The notes beneath the pieces were generated by a model that was given only the letters and a program-made list of their open reading frames with translations, had not been told where the DNA came from and did not search any database. Position numbers and translations under genes: made by a program. From Hyphomicrobiales bacterium (lineage in GTDB: Bacteria; Pseudomonadota; Alphaproteobacteria; Rhizobiales; Rhizobiaceae): a DNA stretch of 42,747 nucleotides. The DNA is taken from contig JAJFHT010000149.1 in NCBI GenBank assembly GCA_021775495.1, forward strand, positions 1 to 42,747, read 5' to 3'. Each line of letters begins with the position of its first letter. The stretch's first letter is position 1. This document shows, in pieces, positions 42,568-42,747 of the stretch.

Positions 42568-42747
42568 ATGACACGCAAGAACATCACCTTTCTGGCTCTC
42601 GCCTGCACATTATTGCTTGGCGGCTGCTCCGCCGACTGGGGCTGGTATGTGGTCAATCCCGGCACCAAATCCGGCATGACCAACCTGCAATTCCTGTTCG
42701 GCGGCCTGTATTATACGGTGCTTCTGTCACTTACGGCGATCGTCATA
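42568..42747 (+). CDS. Amino acid ABC transporter permease, N-terminal part (cut by window edge)
   Basis: The first 60 codons are present, from the ATG at 42568. A signal-like hydrophobic stretch ends in Leu-Leu-Gly-Gly-Cys20-Ser, a lipobox-like sequence. Trp-Gly-Trp-Tyr-Val-Val and Asn-Leu-Gln-Phe-Leu-Phe-Gly-Gly-Leu follow, then the start of a helix (Thr-Val-Leu-Leu-Ser-Leu), which fits the opening of HisM/GlnP-type permeases. It belongs with the preceding ATPase and the divergent binding protein. The lipobox on a permease is odd and noted separately. Confidence 0.8.
   Translation, partial: MTRKNITFLALACTLLLGGCSADWGWYVVNPGTKSGMTNLQFLFGGLYYTVLLSLTAIVI

Overview
The window looks like a chromosomal piece of an alphaproteobacterium, most likely of the Rhizobiales (Hyphomicrobiales) type. 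Base composition is moderately GC-rich. The nosRZDFYLX gene order with a Tat-exported NosZ, a perfect FNR/NNR-type box and an Irr-type iron control element (TTTAGAA-N3-TTCTAA) all fit that group. No rRNA, tRNA, CRISPR array, transposase or phage gene was found.

Layout. Positions 1-5.8 kb: the start of a cytochrome b561 gene, two GNAT acetyltransferases, a broken PlsC-like acyltransferase, a CYTH-CHAD protein, a sterol desaturase-like/DUF2147 fusion and a membrane-bound AraC regulator. Positions 5.8-14 kb: two M20 deacylases (one ArgE-like) divergent from a five-gene dipeptide-type ABC importer. Together these look like uptake and cleavage of peptides or N-acyl amino acids. Positions 14.0-14.35 kb: a gene-free stretch with a chain of hairpins ending in a strong intrinsic terminator, a candidate small RNA.

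Positions 14.36-23.5 kb: a complete nitrous oxide reductase operon on the minus strand, nosR-Z-D-F-Y-L-X followed by a c-type cytochrome. It is tightly coupled by stop/start overlaps and preceded by TTGAT-N4-ATCAA. Positions 23.6-30.4 kb, also minus strand: a six-gene iron-type operon behind the Irr-like box. It encodes an 8-cysteine soluble protein, an imelysin, an LbtU-like outer-membrane protein, a di-heme cytochrome c, a second imelysin and a Tat-exported DUF1513 protein. The nos promoter lies directly at its 3' end, so read-through from the iron operon into nos is possible.

Positions 30.7-33.7 kb: a small membrane protein and a large MscS-type channel. Positions 33.9-42.7 kb: an accessory catabolic set. 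It holds an AhpD-like protein coupled to a 2-oxoglutarate/Fe(II) dioxygenase, a three-subunit molybdenum hydroxylase with its own MoaD/ThiS-like partner, a creatininase-family hydrolase, a GST, and a polar amino acid type ABC importer cut by the window edge. The substrate is not evident; oxidation of a nitrogen-containing ring or amide is one reasonable guess.

The nos genes are named with confidence. Most other names are family-level. The most interesting open items are the candidate sRNA, the cysteine-rich leader gene of the iron operon, the desaturase-DUF2147 fusion and the molybdenum hydroxylase module.
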